6,600 nucleotides of DNA from Sphingomonas sp. (GTDB lineage: Bacteria; Pseudomonadota; Alphaproteobacteria; Sphingomonadales; Sphingomonadaceae): the NCBI GenBank assembly GCA_030824725.1, contig JAPJRE010000227.1:1-6600 (forward strand). The letters run 5' to 3'. Below the pieces are notes generated by a model, which was not told where the DNA came from, ran no database searches, and saw only the letters and a list, made by a program, of their open reading frames with translations. Below, piece by piece: positions 1 to 6,026 of this stretch. The position numbers and the translations under genes were made by a program. Position 1 is the first letter of the stretch. Each line of letters opens with the position of its first letter.

Positions 1-48
1 TTGGAACTGGATGCATGGGGCGCCGGGCCGGCGGCGGGGCAAAGGCTG

Positions 49-73
49 CCGGCCGGGCGCGGGGCCCGGCCGG
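49..73 (-). terminator. Possible intrinsic terminator after the FAAL gene
   Basis: A perfect 10-bp GC-only inverted repeat (CCGGCCGGGC at 49-58, GCCCGGCCGG at 64-73) with a 5-nt loop lies 8 bp past the stop of the minus-strand FAAL gene. Read on the minus strand, the stem is followed by CAGCCTTTG, so the T-run is only three bases long. The hairpin is certain. Termination is inferred, and could be weak or absent if the FAAL is co-transcribed with genes beyond the left edge. Confidence 0.4.
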
Positions 74-81
74 GAAGCAGT

Positions 82-1848
82 TCAGGCGGCGACCGCGTAG
101 GGCTTGATCTCGCCGTTCAGATAGAGATTGCGGGCCTTGGCGCGGCTGAGCTTGCCCGAGCTGGTGCGCGGCAGGGTGCGCGGCGGGACGAGCTCGATCA
201 CGCAGTTCATGCCGGTGACCGAACGGACGCGCTCGCGGATCTCCTCGCGCAGGCGCAGTCGCTCCTGCTCGTCCGAGGTGCGGCACTGGACCAGCACCGC
301 CGGGGTTTCTTCGCCACCCGGGGTGGTGATCGCGAAGGCGGCGATATCGCCCTGCTTGAAGCCCGGCAGCTGCTCCACCGCCCATTCGATGTCCTGCGGC
401 CAGTGGTTCTTGCCGTTGACGATGATCATGTCCTTGGCGCGGCCGACGATGTAGATATAGCCGTCCGACATATAGCCCATGTCGCCGGTATCCAGCCAGC
501 CATCGACCATGCACGCCTCGGTGGCGGCTTCGTCGCGGAAATAGCCGACCATCACCGACGGGCCCTTGCACCAGACCTTGCCGATCGCCTTTTCAGGCAG
601 CGGCGTGCCGTCTTCCTCGCGGACCTCGATCGCCATGTCGCGCACCGGCTTGCCGCAGTTGACGACCGCGCGGTAGCGCTGCGGACGATCGGCGCGGGCG
701 GTGCCGCCGGAGAGCTGGGTCTCCTCGACCAGCTCGACGACGATGCCTTCGCCCGGCGGCATGATCGACACGGCCAGCGTCGCCTCGGCCAGGCCGTAGC
801 TCGGCATGAAGGCGGTCGCCTTGAAGCCGGCATCGGCGAACGCATCGACGAAGCGCTGCATCACGTCCGGCCGGATCATGTCGGCGCCATTGCCGGCGAT
901 GCGCCAGCGGGCGAGGTCGAAGCGGTCGCTCGCCTTGGTCTGGCTCGACATGCGGCGGGCGCAGATGTCGTAGCCGAAGGTCGGCGAGTAGGAGATGCTG
1001 TTGCCCTGGTTGCGGCTGATCAGGTCCAGCCACGCCAGCGGGCGGCGGGCGAAATCCTCGGTCTTCATGTAATCGGTCGAGACCTGGTTGGCGACCGGCG
1101 ACAGGAAGCAGCCGACCAGGCCCATGTCATGGTACCAGGGCAGCCAGGAGATGCAGCGATCGGCGTCGACCAGCTTCATCCCGTGGCTGTGCGCCGCGAG
1201 ATTGTTGAGCAGCGCGTGGTGCGTGATCGCAACGCCGTGCGGGAAGCGGGTCGAGCCGCTCGAATATTGCAGATAGGCGATGTCGTCCGGCTTGGCCTGG
1301 GGCAGCGGCGCCTCGGGGGCGGCGCGCTCGCCGAACGCCTGCCAGTCGGTCGCGTCGACATTGGTCAGCCGCGCGGCTTCGGCGCACATGGCACCGATTT
1401 CGGGCGGGTAGATCAGCAGCGTCGGGTCGCAGCTTTCGAGCTGGACGCGGAGCTGGTCGATATAGGATTGCGCGCCGCCGAAGCTGGTCGGCAGCGGCAG
1501 CGGCACCGGCCAGGCACCCGCATAGATCACGCCGAAGAACAGCGATGCGAATTCCGGCCCGGTCTCCGCGATCAGCGCGATGCGGTCCTCCGGCCGGATG
1601 CCGGCGGCGATCAGGCGGCGCGCCTGTTCCAGCGCATCGGCACGCAGTTCGGCGAAGCGATAGGGCCGCACCAGCTTGCCCCGCGCATCGTGAAAGTTGA
1701 AGCCGCGCGCACCCTGGGCCGCGTAATCGAGCGCGGCACCCAGCGTTTCGAAATCAGCGAAACGGCGCGGGAGCGTGTCTTCCGTGGGCGTGGGCGCCAG
1801 CGCTGCCAGTTCCACCGTGTCGAGCGATCCCGTTTCGTCCAATACCAT
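82..1848 (-). CDS. Fatty-acyl-AMP ligase (FAAL), acyl-activating enzyme
   Basis: A 588-residue member of the ANL adenylate-forming superfamily, full length for a stand-alone FAAL. Such enzymes convert a fatty acid and ATP to acyl-AMP and pass the acyl group to an acyl carrier protein rather than to CoA. Visible motifs in order: the phosphate-binding loop YSSGSTRFPHG (about 195-205), WLPWYHDMGLVG (235-246), SYGLAEATL (350-358), WLDTGDMGY (451-459), the hinge region GRAKDMIIVNGKN (469-481) followed by PQDIE, and the C-terminal LPRTSSGKLSRAKAR (559-573) carrying the expected catalytic lysine (K566). The WLPWYHDMGL and YGLAEATL forms are FAAL-like rather than acyl-CoA-synthetase-like. No carrier domain is fused, so a separate ACP is implied. 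The ATG at 1848 is preceded by only a weak purine stretch (GAGAAAAAGA). In sphingomonads and Caulobacter, acyl-ACP synthetases of this kind are linked to serine palmitoyltransferase and sphingolipid synthesis; that role is inferred here because the partner genes would lie beyond position 1. Another lipid or polyketide role is possible. Confidence 0.9.
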   Translation of the reverse strand: MVLDETGSLDTVELAALAPTPTEDTLPRRFADFETLGAALDYAAQGARGFNFHDARGKLVRPYRFAELRADALEQARRLIAAGIRPEDRIALIAETGPEFASLFFGVIYAGAWPVPLPLPTSFGGAQSYIDQLRVQLESCDPTLLIYPPEIGAMCAEAARLTNVDATDWQAFGERAAPEAPLPQAKPDDIAYLQYSSGSTRFPHGVAITHHALLNNLAAHSHGMKLVDADRCISWLPWYHDMGLVGCFLSPVANQVSTDYMKTEDFARRPLAWLDLISRNQGNSISYSPTFGYDICARRMSSQTKASDRFDLARWRIAGNGADMIRPDVMQRFVDAFADAGFKATAFMPSYGLAEATLAVSIMPPGEGIVVELVEETQLSGGTARADRPQRYRAVVNCGKPVRDMAIEVREEDGTPLPEKAIGKVWCKGPSVMVGYFRDEAATEACMVDGWLDTGDMGYMSDGYIYIVGRAKDMIIVNGKNHWPQDIEWAVEQLPGFKQGDIAAFAITTPGGEETPAVLVQCRTSDEQERLRLREEIRERVRSVTGMNCVIELVPPRTLPRTSSGKLSRAKARNLYLNGEIKPYAVAA

Positions 1849-1868
1849 TCTTTTTCTCGTGCCCCTGA

Positions 1869-1897
1869 GAGGTAGCAGGTCTTTGAGGTAGCAGTTC
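1869..1897. repeat. Two tandem copies of GAGGTAGCAGnTC in the FAAL/recX gap
   Basis: GAGGTAGCAGGTC (1869-1881) and GAGGTAGCAGTTC (1885-1897) match at 12 of 13 positions and are offset by 16 bp. The core GTAGCAG occurs a third time in inverted orientation (CTGCTAC, 1933-1939). They lie just upstream of the FAAL start on its coding strand. They could be binding sites for a regulator of the FAAL gene; that is inference, and chance duplication is not excluded. Confidence 0.5.
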
Positions 1898-1914
1898 GTT
1901 GTGCCCCCACAACG
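1897..1914. promoter_or_regulatory. Inverted repeat CGTTGTG-CCCC-CACAACG, possible operator
   Basis: A perfect 7-bp inverted repeat with a 4-nt spacer sits between the divergent FAAL and recX genes, directly abutting the second GAGGTAGCAG copy. On the plus strand it is followed by CAGTTTT, but no plus-strand gene ends upstream, so a terminator role is unlikely. A dimeric-regulator operator or a leader hairpin for the FAAL mRNA are the alternatives. I found no convincing -35/-10 pair in this gap on either strand. Confidence 0.35.
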
Positions 1915-1985
1915 CAGTTTTCCGCTTGCGCTCTGCTACGCAGTATCGTTCAAAATCGGTTGGCAGTGTGGCACAATCAAGGCGC

Positions 1986-2528
1986 ATGCCCGGACCGTCC
2001 CATTCCAAGCCACCCCTTGTCGCCGCCGATCTCGACCGGCTGGCGCTCCGTTATGTCGAGCGCTTCGCCACCACGCGCGCGCGCCTGGCCGCGTACCTCA
2101 ACCGTAAGCTGCGCGAGCGCGGCTGGGCAGGAGAGGGACCGCCCGACCCGATGGCGGTGGCCGAACGGATGGCGGCGCGCGGCTATGTCGACGATCGCAG
2201 CTTCGCCGAGGCGCGGGTACGCTCGATGGGGCGGCGCGGGCTGGGCGTACGCCGGGTGGAACTGGCGCTGCGCCACGACGGCATCGAGGCAGAGGACAGC
2301 GCCGATCTCGCCGAGGCGATTGAGGCCGACGCGTTCAAAAGCGCGATCATTTTTGCTCGTCGTCGCCGATTCGGACCTTTCGCCGCGACCGCTGCGGATC
2401 GCGATCTTCACAAAAAGCAAGTCGCCGCATTTTTACGGGCGGGCCATCCGCCTGAGATTGTGCATAGAATATTGAAGATGGAGCCGGGGGAGGAGCCGGA
2501 GGGCCCGTTCGAAGCGGGACATTCCTGA
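1986..2528 (+). CDS. recX: RecX-family regulator of RecA
   Basis: A 180-residue, Arg/Ala-rich helical protein matching the RecX pattern. An N-terminal helical repeat (LDRLALRYVERF...LNRKLRERGW) is followed by the hallmark segment RGYVDDRSFAEARVRS with GRRGLGVRRVELALRHDGI. A last repeat follows, with ARRRRFGPF and then KKQVAAFLRAGHPPEIVHRIL. RecX proteins bind RecA filaments and modulate recombination and SOS activity in the cytoplasm. The frame stays open up to an ATG at 1899, which would add 29 residues, but that extension crosses the intergenic repeats and has no family-like sequence. The ATG at 1986 gives a typical RecX length, though its ribosome site (CAAGG, 3 nt upstream) is modest and close. 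recA is not in the window, so this is a detached recX. It is divergent from the FAAL gene and 66 bp upstream of the cold-shock gene. Confidence 0.85.
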   Translation: MPGPSHSKPPLVAADLDRLALRYVERFATTRARLAAYLNRKLRERGWAGEGPPDPMAVAERMAARGYVDDRSFAEARVRSMGRRGLGVRRVELALRHDGIEAEDSADLAEAIEADAFKSAIIFARRRRFGPFAATAADRDLHKKQVAAFLRAGHPPEIVHRILKMEPGEEPEGPFEAGHS

Positions 2529-2594
2529 TCGCATAAAGCGATTCCCCTCCACGGTAATGCTGTGTTAATGTTGCTGGCTTGGGGGATAACGATA

Positions 2595-3179
2595 ATGCGT
2601 GCTGAGCAACAGCTAGCGTCTGAACACTATCCGGTCGCATCCGAAGGTGAAGTTCGGTTCGAGGGCGATTCCGCCGTGGACGAACGCGTGTATCATGGCG
2701 TTGTCAAATGGTTCGATGTGACGCGTGGCTTCGGGTTTCTTGTCGCTGACGATCCCAGCGTGGGAGACATTCTGATCCATTTCTCGGTCCTGCAGGACCA
2801 TGGCCGGCGCAGCGTGCCGGAAGGCACGCGGATCGAATGCCTGGCGGTGCAGCGGCAGCGGGGGCTGCAGGCGAAATCCGTCCTGTCGATCGATCTGAGT
2901 TCGGCGATCGAGCCGGTGAAGCGTCCGACCGAGCGGGTGGAGCGGCTCAAGCTGATCGGCGAGGCCGGGCCGTTTGAATCGGTATCGGTCAAGTGGTTCA
3001 ACCGGCTGAAGGGCTATGGCTTCCTCGTCCGCGCGAGCGACACCGCCGACATCTTCGTGCATATGGAAACGCTGCGGCGTGCCGGGGTGGAGGAGGTGGA
3101 GCCCGGCCAGCCGCTGCGTGCCCGCGTGGTGGAGGGGGAAAAGGGTCCGCTCGCCGTCGCAGTCGAAAGACCCCTCTGA
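2595..3179 (+). CDS. Two-domain cold-shock (CSD) RNA-binding protein
   Basis: A 194-residue protein with two cold-shock domains. After an N-terminal stretch of about 33 residues with no recognisable motif, CSD1 (about 34-100) carries GVVKWFDVTRGFGFL (RNP1) and DILIHFS (RNP2). An acidic/basic linker (about 101-128) leads to CSD2 (about 129-192) with SVKWFNRLKGYGFL and DIFVHME. These OB-fold domains bind single-stranded RNA or DNA and melt mRNA structure. Two-domain Csps are characteristic of alphaproteobacteria; Caulobacter CspC and CspD are the known examples and are tied to stationary phase rather than to cold. The ATG at 2595 is preferred because GGGGG lies 9 nt upstream; GTG 2562 and ATG 2568 are in frame but would add a short hydrophobic stretch unlike the family. 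The gene follows recX by 66 bp and precedes the NDUFA12-like gene by 43 bp, so co-transcription is possible. Confidence 0.9.
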   Translation: MRAEQQLASEHYPVASEGEVRFEGDSAVDERVYHGVVKWFDVTRGFGFLVADDPSVGDILIHFSVLQDHGRRSVPEGTRIECLAVQRQRGLQAKSVLSIDLSSAIEPVKRPTERVERLKLIGEAGPFESVSVKWFNRLKGYGFLVRASDTADIFVHMETLRRAGVEEVEPGQPLRARVVEGEKGPLAVAVERPL

Positions 3180-3222
3180 GGGGAGTTGCCGAGCGCTGCG
3201 CTTGGCGGTATCGGGCAGAGCC

Positions 3223-3615
3223 ATGGGACTTCCTTTTCCGATCTTCACCTGGTGGAACGGCGCCACGTTCGGCACTCGCATGGGACTGCGCGGCAAGAAG
3301 CGCGTCGGCGAGGATTCGCTCGGTAACCTCTATTATGAGGGCGGGCGCGACCCCAACGGCATTCCGCGCCGCTGGGTGATCTACAAGGGGTCCAACGACG
3401 CCAGCCGCATTCCGCCGGAATGGTTCAGCTGGCTGTCGCACCAGATCGACGGCACGCCCGATGAGTCGCTGCCGCCGGTCCGTGCCTGGGAGAAGCCCGC
3501 CGAGCCGAATCACACCGGCACCGAGCTGGCCTATCGCCCGCCGGGCGCGCTCGAAAAGGGTGCTCGCCGGGCAAAGGCGACCGGCGATTACGAGGCCTGG
3601 ACCCCCGACGCATGA
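3223..3615 (+). CDS. NDUFA12-family NADH:ubiquinone oxidoreductase subunit
   Basis: A 130-residue protein matching the NDUFA12 (B17.2) family, an accessory subunit of respiratory complex I on the matrix/cytoplasmic side that alphaproteobacteria share with mitochondria. Diagnostic parts are the N-terminal FTWWNGATFGTRMG (8-21), GEDSLGNLYYEG (29-40), RRWVIYKGSNDASRIPPEW (49-67) and the nearby WLSHQIDGTP. No signal peptide or membrane helix is visible, as expected for this peripheral subunit. The ATG at 3223 begins the conserved region. Its ribosome site is weak (GGGCAGAG, ending 2 nt upstream), so translation may rely on coupling. The stop overlaps the next start as ATGA, which indicates an operon with the DUF2155 gene. 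The main complex I (nuo) genes are not here, which is usual for this subunit. Confidence 0.88.
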   Translation: MGLPFPIFTWWNGATFGTRMGLRGKKRVGEDSLGNLYYEGGRDPNGIPRRWVIYKGSNDASRIPPEWFSWLSHQIDGTPDESLPPVRAWEKPAEPNHTGTELAYRPPGALEKGARRAKATGDYEAWTPDA

Positions 3616-4250
3616 AGCCTGCGGCGGCGCTGCTCGCGCTCGCGCTGGCCGGATGTTCGGGTAGCGGGAGCGGCAATGGCGCTGCCGGTGGCGACAATGC
3701 CGGCGATGAGCTGGTGATTACCGGCGCGGGCGACAATCAGGGCGTCGACACCATCGCCTTGGGACCCGATCCCGCCACGATAGCGGCCGCTGCGACGCCG
3801 ATGCGCGAGCGGGTCGCCGTGCTGGGCGTGCTGAACAAGCGCAACGGCGTCGAGCGCGAAATCACGCTCAAGCCGGGCCAGGCCGCCCGGATCGACGGGC
3901 AGGTGACTGTCCGCCTGCGTGCCTGCGAGCGCACCGCTCCCTGGGAGCAGGACCGGCTGACCGGCGCCTTTGTCCAGATGGACGTGCGGCGCGAGGACCG
4001 GCGCTGGCACCGTGTCTTCTCCGGCTGGCTCTACAAGGAGCAGCCGGCGCTCAACGTCGTCCAGCACGCGATCTACGACGTGTGGCCCAAGAGCTGCGCG
4101 ATGACCTTCCGCGAGAGCGGCGCCGATACGGTGCCGGCGACCGCGCCCGGCGCATCGAGCGCGAAGAGATCGCCCGAGGCCGAGGCCGAGGGCGGGAACG
4201 CGGCCGAGCCGGCAGAATCGCCGAGCGCCGCCCCCAGCAACGCGACATAA
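3612..4250 (+). CDS. DUF2155-domain lipoprotein
   Basis: A 212-residue predicted lipoprotein of unknown function. A short signal peptide ends in the lipobox LAGC (C15), followed by a Gly/Ser/Asn-rich linker. The conserved DUF2155-type core covers about 66-163: VAVLGVLNKRNG, then CERTAPWEQ, GAFVQMDV, VFSGWLYKEQPALNVVQH and IYDVWPKSC. Residues after about 168 form a low-complexity Ala/Pro/Glu/Ser tail. Two core cysteines (C105, C162) could pair in the periplasm. The start shares ATGA with the NDUFA12-like stop, so the two are probably translated together. The last 178 bp (4073-4250) overlap the end of aat on the opposite strand: the tail and the final part of the core are read antisense to aat. 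Family assignment is from remembered motif pattern. Confidence 0.8.
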   Translation: MKPAAALLALALAGCSGSGSGNGAAGGDNAGDELVITGAGDNQGVDTIALGPDPATIAAAATPMRERVAVLGVLNKRNGVEREITLKPGQAARIDGQVTVRLRACERTAPWEQDRLTGAFVQMDVRREDRRWHRVFSGWLYKEQPALNVVQHAIYDVWPKSCAMTFRESGADTVPATAPGASSAKRSPEAEAEGGNAAEPAESPSAAPSNAT

Positions 4251-4816
4251 TCGTCGCGCGGGATCTCGATCGCGCCCAGCGAGGCGAGGTGATCGGTGAT
4301 GAACTGGCAGTCGAGCAGGCGGAACCCGCCGGCCTGCAGCCGTGCGACGAGATGGGCGAGCGCCACCTTGGAGGCGTCGCGCACCCGGGTGACCATGGAT
4401 TCGCCGAAAAAGGCGCGGCCGAGCGCGAGGCCGTAGAGCCCGCCCGCGAGCTGGTCGCCGTCCCAGCATTCGATCGAATGGGCATAGCCGCGCCGGTGCA
4501 GCTCGATGAAGGCGCGCTCAATCGCGCCGTTGATCCAGGTTTCGGGGCGATCCTGCGCGGATTCGGCGCACAGCCGGATCATCGCGGGGAAATCGCGATC
4601 GACCGTGACGCGGAAGCGATCCGATGCCACCACCTTGCGCAGCGAGCGCGAGAGGCGAAAGCCCTCCAGCGGCAGCACGCCGCGCCGCTTCGGCTCGACC
4701 CAATAGACCGAGGCGGCATCGCGCGCATCGGCCATCGGGAACACGCCCATGGCATAGGCGCGGAGCACCAGCGCGGGATCGAGTTCCTTGGGCGGCTGGC
4801 GGCGGTGGGACACCAT
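4073..4816 (-). CDS. aat: Leucyl/phenylalanyl-tRNA--protein transferase
   Basis: A 247-residue Aat enzyme. It transfers Leu or Phe from aminoacyl-tRNA to the N-terminal Arg or Lys of proteins, marking them for ClpS/ClpAP degradation (bacterial N-end rule, cytoplasm). Recognisable blocks: LVLRAYAMGVFPMAD (17-30), YWVEPKRRGVLPL (38-50), TWINGAIERAFIELHRRGYAHSIE broken up at 93-116, GGLYGLALGRAFFGESMVTR (125-144) and LLDCQFITDHLASLGAIEI (167-185). The C-terminal extension ends in KVIAQLLGHTS, a pattern I associate with alphaproteobacterial Aat proteins. The ATG at 4816 overlaps the parA stop as TGATG, so translation is probably coupled to parA; the upstream site (GCAGG) is weak. The 3' end runs 178 bp into the DUF2155 gene on the other strand. 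Confidence 0.93.
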   Translation of the reverse strand: MVSHRRQPPKELDPALVLRAYAMGVFPMADARDAASVYWVEPKRRGVLPLEGFRLSRSLRKVVASDRFRVTVDRDFPAMIRLCAESAQDRPETWINGAIERAFIELHRRGYAHSIECWDGDQLAGGLYGLALGRAFFGESMVTRVRDASKVALAHLVARLQAGGFRLLDCQFITDHLASLGAIEIPRDDYVALLGAALGDSAGSAAFPPSASASGDLFALDAPGAVAGTVSAPLSRKVIAQLLGHTS

Positions 4817-5550
4817 CAGGGCGCCTGCCCGGCAAGCGCCTGTTCGATCGCCTGCCACAGCTCGTTGAAGGCGCGGGCAGCGGCGCTGCGCGGGGCGAAG
4901 GCGCCCACCGGCGCGCGGCGGACCGCGACCGCTTCGACGATGCTCGCCATCGGGATCACCGGCCAGTCGGGGTGACGTGCCAGCGCCTCCGCGTGCAGCG
5001 TGCGGCGGCGATCGACCATGGTGTGCACCGGCATCAACGGCACCTTGGCGCCGCGCTGGGCGAGGTGTGCGGCGACCTCCGCAAAGGCGCGCTGCGACAG
5101 CGGGGAGGGCGCGACCGGCACGACGATCAGGTCGGCGGCGCGCATCACCTGCTCGCTCGTCTCCGTGAGGCCCGGCGGGCAATCGAGCAGGATACGATCG
5201 AAATCCTGCGCCAGATCCTCGAGCAGCCTGCTCAGCCGCTTCTTCTTGTCGAGCGCGTGGAACAGGTGATCCAGCGTGCGCAGCGAGGTATCGGCCGGCA
5301 GCAGCGCCAGCCGCTGGATCGCGGTCGCGCGGATCAGCTTGGCGGCGGCGACATCCTTGGAGAAGATCGCCTGGGCCGTGTGGCGCCCGCCGCCATCGCC
5401 GCCGAGCAGGAAGGTGGAGGCGGCCTGCGGATCGAGGTCCCAGAGCAGCGTGCGCCTGGCCGAACGCATGGCCGAGACCCAGGCGAGATGAACCGCCAGC
5501 GTGGTTTTGCCGACGCCCCCCTTGAGGCTGTATACCGCAATCGTCGCCAA
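4816..5550 (-). CDS. Orphan ParA/MinD-family ATPase
   Basis: A 244-residue P-loop ATPase of the ParA family. The N-terminus reads ATIAVYSLKGGVGKTT with the deviant Walker A motif KGGVGKTT (10-17, signature K10 and K15), then WDLDPQAAS (37-45, Walker A'), and RILLDCPPG (119-127, Walker B with D123). Next comes VVPVAPSPLSQRAF, typical of ParA. No DNA-binding N-terminal domain is present, so it is the short chromosomal type. No parB or parS-like site is visible, so its cargo is unknown; such orphans can position proteins or cell structures instead of DNA. The start is TTG at 5550: it places the MATIAVYSLKGG sequence at the terminus and has a near-ideal ribosome site, GGAGGT, 7 nt upstream. The open frame extends further upstream only by running through a terminator and into the preceding gene. 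It is coupled to aat through TGATG. Confidence 0.87.
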   Translation of the reverse strand: MATIAVYSLKGGVGKTTLAVHLAWVSAMRSARRTLLWDLDPQAASTFLLGGDGGGRHTAQAIFSKDVAAAKLIRATAIQRLALLPADTSLRTLDHLFHALDKKKRLSRLLEDLAQDFDRILLDCPPGLTETSEQVMRAADLIVVPVAPSPLSQRAFAEVAAHLAQRGAKVPLMPVHTMVDRRRTLHAEALARHPDWPVIPMASIVEAVAVRRAPVGAFAPRSAAARAFNELWQAIEQALAGQAP

Positions 5551-5557
5551 GGGCCCT

Positions 5558-5564
5558 ACCTCCC
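5558..5564 (-). promoter_or_regulatory. Strong Shine-Dalgarno GGGAGGT that sets the parA TTG start
   Basis: On the minus strand GGGAGGT is followed by 7 nt (AGGGCCC) and then TTG. It is the best ribosome site in the window, and no ATG or GTG in the parA frame lies between the terminator and KGGVGKTT. It therefore decides the start in favour of TTG 5550. Confidence 0.75.
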
Positions 5565-5580
5565 GGATGAAGCTGACATG

Positions 5581-5618
5581 AAAAAAGCCCGGCGGAAATA
5601 GCCGCCGGGCTTTGTTTT
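5581..5618 (-). terminator. Strong intrinsic terminator of the MliC-like gene
   Basis: A perfect 12-bp stem (AAAGCCCGGCGG at 5584-5595 with CCGCCGGGCTTT at 5602-5613) with a 6-nt loop. On the minus strand it ends in a run of six T (5586-5581), and it begins about 20 bp after the stop of the gene at 5637-6026. The plus strand also shows TTTGTTTT, so it could work both ways, but no plus-strand gene runs into it. It sits only 31 bp ahead of the parA start. Confidence 0.88.
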
Positions 5619-5636
5619 CGTGGGGGAGTGCAGGCT

Positions 5637-6026
5637 TCAGGCCTTGCAGCTGTGGACGGAACCGTTGCCGAGGGTGACCTTGGCCGCCTTGGCGTCGCCT
5701 TCGATCTTGTAGCCGCCCTCCGCAGTGAAGGGCTGGCCGGCTTCCGGTGCGCGGAGCAGGACCGACTTCATCGAATCCTTCTTCTCGCGCAGCGAGGCCA
5801 TTTTGCCTTCCTTGAAGAAGTCGACGAACACCAGGGTGTTGCCCGGCTGGCAGCGGAAGCTCACCGAGCTTTCGATCGTCGGCGGCGTTTCGACCGGCGC
5901 GGCGTTCGCAAGCTGCGAAGCCATGGGATCCGGCGCGCGGCTGTCGACCACTTCGGGCTTGTTGTTGCAAGCGGCGAGCGAAAGCAGCGCCGCGGCGGAA
6001 AGTGCGATCGGGGAGGGGTTTTTCAT
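5637..6026 (-). CDS. Small lipoprotein with an MliC-like (lysozyme inhibitor) domain
   Basis: A 129-residue predicted lipoprotein. A signal peptide (MKNPSPIALS..., hydrophobic to residue 19) ends at the lipobox SLAAC (C20). An Asn/Pro/Ala-rich linker (21-53) follows, then a compact domain from VSFRCQPGNTLVFVDFF (55-71) to GNGSVHSCKA (120-129). A cysteine near each end of the domain (C59, C127), an early YRC/FRC-type strand, a LREKKD turn and a GGYKIEG segment resemble the MliC fold of periplasmic c-type lysozyme inhibitors. This is a motif-level resemblance, and the usual SGxxY signature is not clearly present, so the function is tentative. The ATG at 6026 starts the signal peptide. AAGGA lies 15 nt upstream, too far for a normal ribosome site. 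A strong terminator follows the gene, so it is probably a single-gene transcript. Confidence 0.75.
   Translation of the reverse strand: MKNPSPIALSAAALLSLAACNNKPEVVDSRAPDPMASQLANAAPVETPPTIESSVSFRCQPGNTLVFVDFFKEGKMASLREKKDSMKSVLLRAPEAGQPFTAEGGYKIEGDAKAAKVTLGNGSVHSCKA

Noticed and set aside
1..16. An ATG on the minus strand at 16-14 that could start a gene running off the left edge.
   Set aside because: No Shine-Dalgarno lies upstream and only five codons are visible, so it cannot be supported.
1..1875. A 624-codon open frame on the plus strand running through the whole FAAL gene.
   Set aside because: It is antisense to a gene with every family motif. Its Arg/Ala/Asp/His-rich composition is what the reverse strand of GC-rich coding DNA gives, and no ribosome site or protein family is recognisable.
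1899..1985. An upstream ATG giving recX 29 extra residues.
   Set aside because: It overlaps the intergenic inverted repeat, lacks a ribosome site and adds sequence unlike RecX N-termini.
3171..3185. A small inverted repeat CCCCT-CTG-AGGGG at the cold-shock gene stop, as a terminator.
   Set aside because: The stem is only 5 bp and no T-run follows. Continued transcription into the NDUFA12-like gene is more likely.
4082..4975. A 297-codon plus-strand frame opposite aat and the end of parA.
   Set aside because: It is a mirror of well-supported minus-strand genes and shows no domain of its own.
5556..5579. A seven-codon minus-strand ORF (ATG to TAG) just upstream of parA, as a leader peptide.
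   Set aside because: It has no ribosome site of its own apart from the T-run region, and so short an ORF arises easily by chance. It overlaps the parA Shine-Dalgarno, so it might matter, but nothing supports translation.
5551..5970. Extending parA upstream to an ATG at 5970 (384 residues).
   Set aside because: The added 140 residues pass through the terminator and out of frame through the lipoprotein gene, and have only low-complexity Arg/Gly-rich sequence. The strong GGAGGT before TTG 5550 explains the start.
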